This document shows, piece by piece, positions 6,886 through 7,362 of a stretch of DNA of 7,362 nucleotides (its first letter is position 1; each line of letters starts with the position of its first letter). A model generated the notes under the pieces. The model saw nothing but the letters and a program-made list of their open reading frames with translations, ran no database searches and was not told the DNA's origin. The stretch covers positions 1 to 7,362 of the forward strand of contig JAISJX010000434.1 in assembly GCA_031261145.1 (NCBI GenBank). Reading direction: 5' to 3'. This stretch comes from Tannerella sp. Its GTDB lineage: Bacteria; Bacteroidota; Bacteroidia; Bacteroidales; Tannerellaceae. The translations under genes were made by a program, and so were the position numbers.

Positions 6886-7362
6886 TTTTCTTTGCCTCCC
6901 GCTCTACCTCCAACTGTTGCTGTTGTAAATCGTTCTTAATCACTCGCACCATCCTCAGACTCTGAAAATCAACCGCCAACTTGACTTTCAGCGAATTAAA
7001 AGTACCCTGCTCCTTATCAAATTCCGCCACCGTTCCAACCAGCAAACCGGCCGGAAATACGGCTGAATAACCGCTCGTCACCACTTGGTCTCCCGGATTA
7101 AACTCCGCATGATTAGGCAATTCGGTCAAATTGGCGTATTGTGTATTCCGGCCATCCCAAAATAACGACCCGAAATAACTGCCGGTAGCTAATTTACAAC
7201 TGAGTTTCGATTTCGGGTTCAGGATCGGGATGACAACCGAAAAACGCTCGTTAACCGTTGAGACAATGCCAACTACCCCTTTGATGGAGGCCACTCCCAT
7301 ATCCGGCTCTATTCCATCCCGCGCTCCCTTGTTGATAGTAATGTAATTATACAAGCGGTTCA
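6878..7362 (-). CDS. mreC: Rod shape-determining protein MreC, 5' end missing
   Basis: MreC is a membrane-anchored periplasmic scaffold that binds and activates PBP2 in the elongasome. Only the C-terminal 160 residues or so are present; the reading frame stays open to the window edge. The apparent start at 7354 is an internal TTG leucine codon, as the frame continues upstream through Arg and Asn. Visible MreC marks are NYITINKGARDGI near the edge, then GVVGIVSTVNERFSVVIPIL, a beta-barrel region, and GDQVVTSGYSAVFPAGLLVGTV, the conserved GDxVVTSG-FPxG signature. The tail is charged and glutamine-rich (LQQQQLEVEREAKKND). The missing part would hold the N-terminal anchor and coiled coil. The stop overlaps the mreD start by 8 bases; mreB probably lies upstream, outside the window. 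Confidence 0.93.
   Translation of the reverse strand, partial: NRLYNYITINKGARDGIEPDMGVASIKGVVGIVSTVNERFSVVIPILNPKSKLSCKLATGSYFGSLFWDGRNTQYANLTELPNHAEFNPGDQVVTSGYSAVFPAGLLVGTVAEFDKEQGTFNSLKVKLAVDFQSLRMVRVIKNDLQQQQLEVEREAKKND
6895..6899 (-). promoter_or_regulatory. Strong Shine-Dalgarno site for mreD
   Basis: On the minus strand GGAGG (within GGGAGGC) lies 9 bases before the mreD ATG, inside the last codons of mreC. It fixes the mreD start. Clear Shine-Dalgarno sites are uncommon in Bacteroidota, whose ribosomes largely initiate without them, and none comparable is seen before spt, ricT, mrdA or rodA. The Gly/Glu-Ala coding of mreC could have produced it by chance. Confidence 0.6.

Noticed and set aside
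7352..7354. TTG as a start for a short MreC
   Set aside because: The frame continues upstream without a stop to the window edge, and the following sequence is the middle of an MreC, so this is an internal leucine codon.

Overview
The window reads as ordinary chromosomal DNA of a Bacteroidota bacterium, most likely order Bacteroidales (Bacteroides/Parabacteroides/Tannerella-like; the genus cannot be fixed by eye). The evidence is a sphingolipid-type serine palmitoyltransferase, a GldH lipoprotein, a long RodA, the gene neighbourhood RicT-GldH next to mreC-mreD-mrdA-rodA, and a Bacteroidota-type -7 promoter box (TACCTTTG) before the first gene. All calls rest on reading the translated proteins and on remembered family motifs; no database search was possible.

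Layout. Bases 1-215 are a non-coding leader with an AT-rich inverted repeat, the -7 box and a short 5' UTR. Three plus-strand genes follow in tight order: spt (216-1403), ricT (1408-2589, 4 bases after spt) and gldH (2617-3075). They meet head-on, across only 8 bases, a minus-strand cell-shape operon. In transcription order that operon is mreC (cut by the right edge, 7362-6878), mreD (6885-6364), mrdA encoding PBP2 (6377-4530) and rodA (4529-3084). The operon genes overlap or touch: mreC/mreD by 8 bases, mreD/mrdA by 14, and mrdA/rodA abut as TAA-ATG. mreB probably lies just beyond the right edge.

How the genes work together. MreC, MreD, PBP2 and RodA are the membrane and periplasmic core of the elongasome (Rod complex): RodA polymerises glycan strands from lipid II, PBP2 cross-links them, and MreC/MreD couple and activate the pair. 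On the other strand, Spt commits serine and acyl-CoA to sphingolipid synthesis. RicT is a PSP1-domain cysteine-rich protein whose Firmicutes relatives act on RNA processing through RNase Y. GldH is a lipoprotein known from gliding motility but kept in many non-gliding Bacteroidota.

No clear sign of a mobile element, defence system, CRISPR array, RNA gene or wholly new system was seen. The points most worth a second look are the N-terminal cysteine cluster and basic Asn/Arg-rich tail of RicT, the extra membrane block in RodA, a Cys/His cluster beside the PBP2 active site, the close coupling of spt to ricT, and the unusual spt leader.
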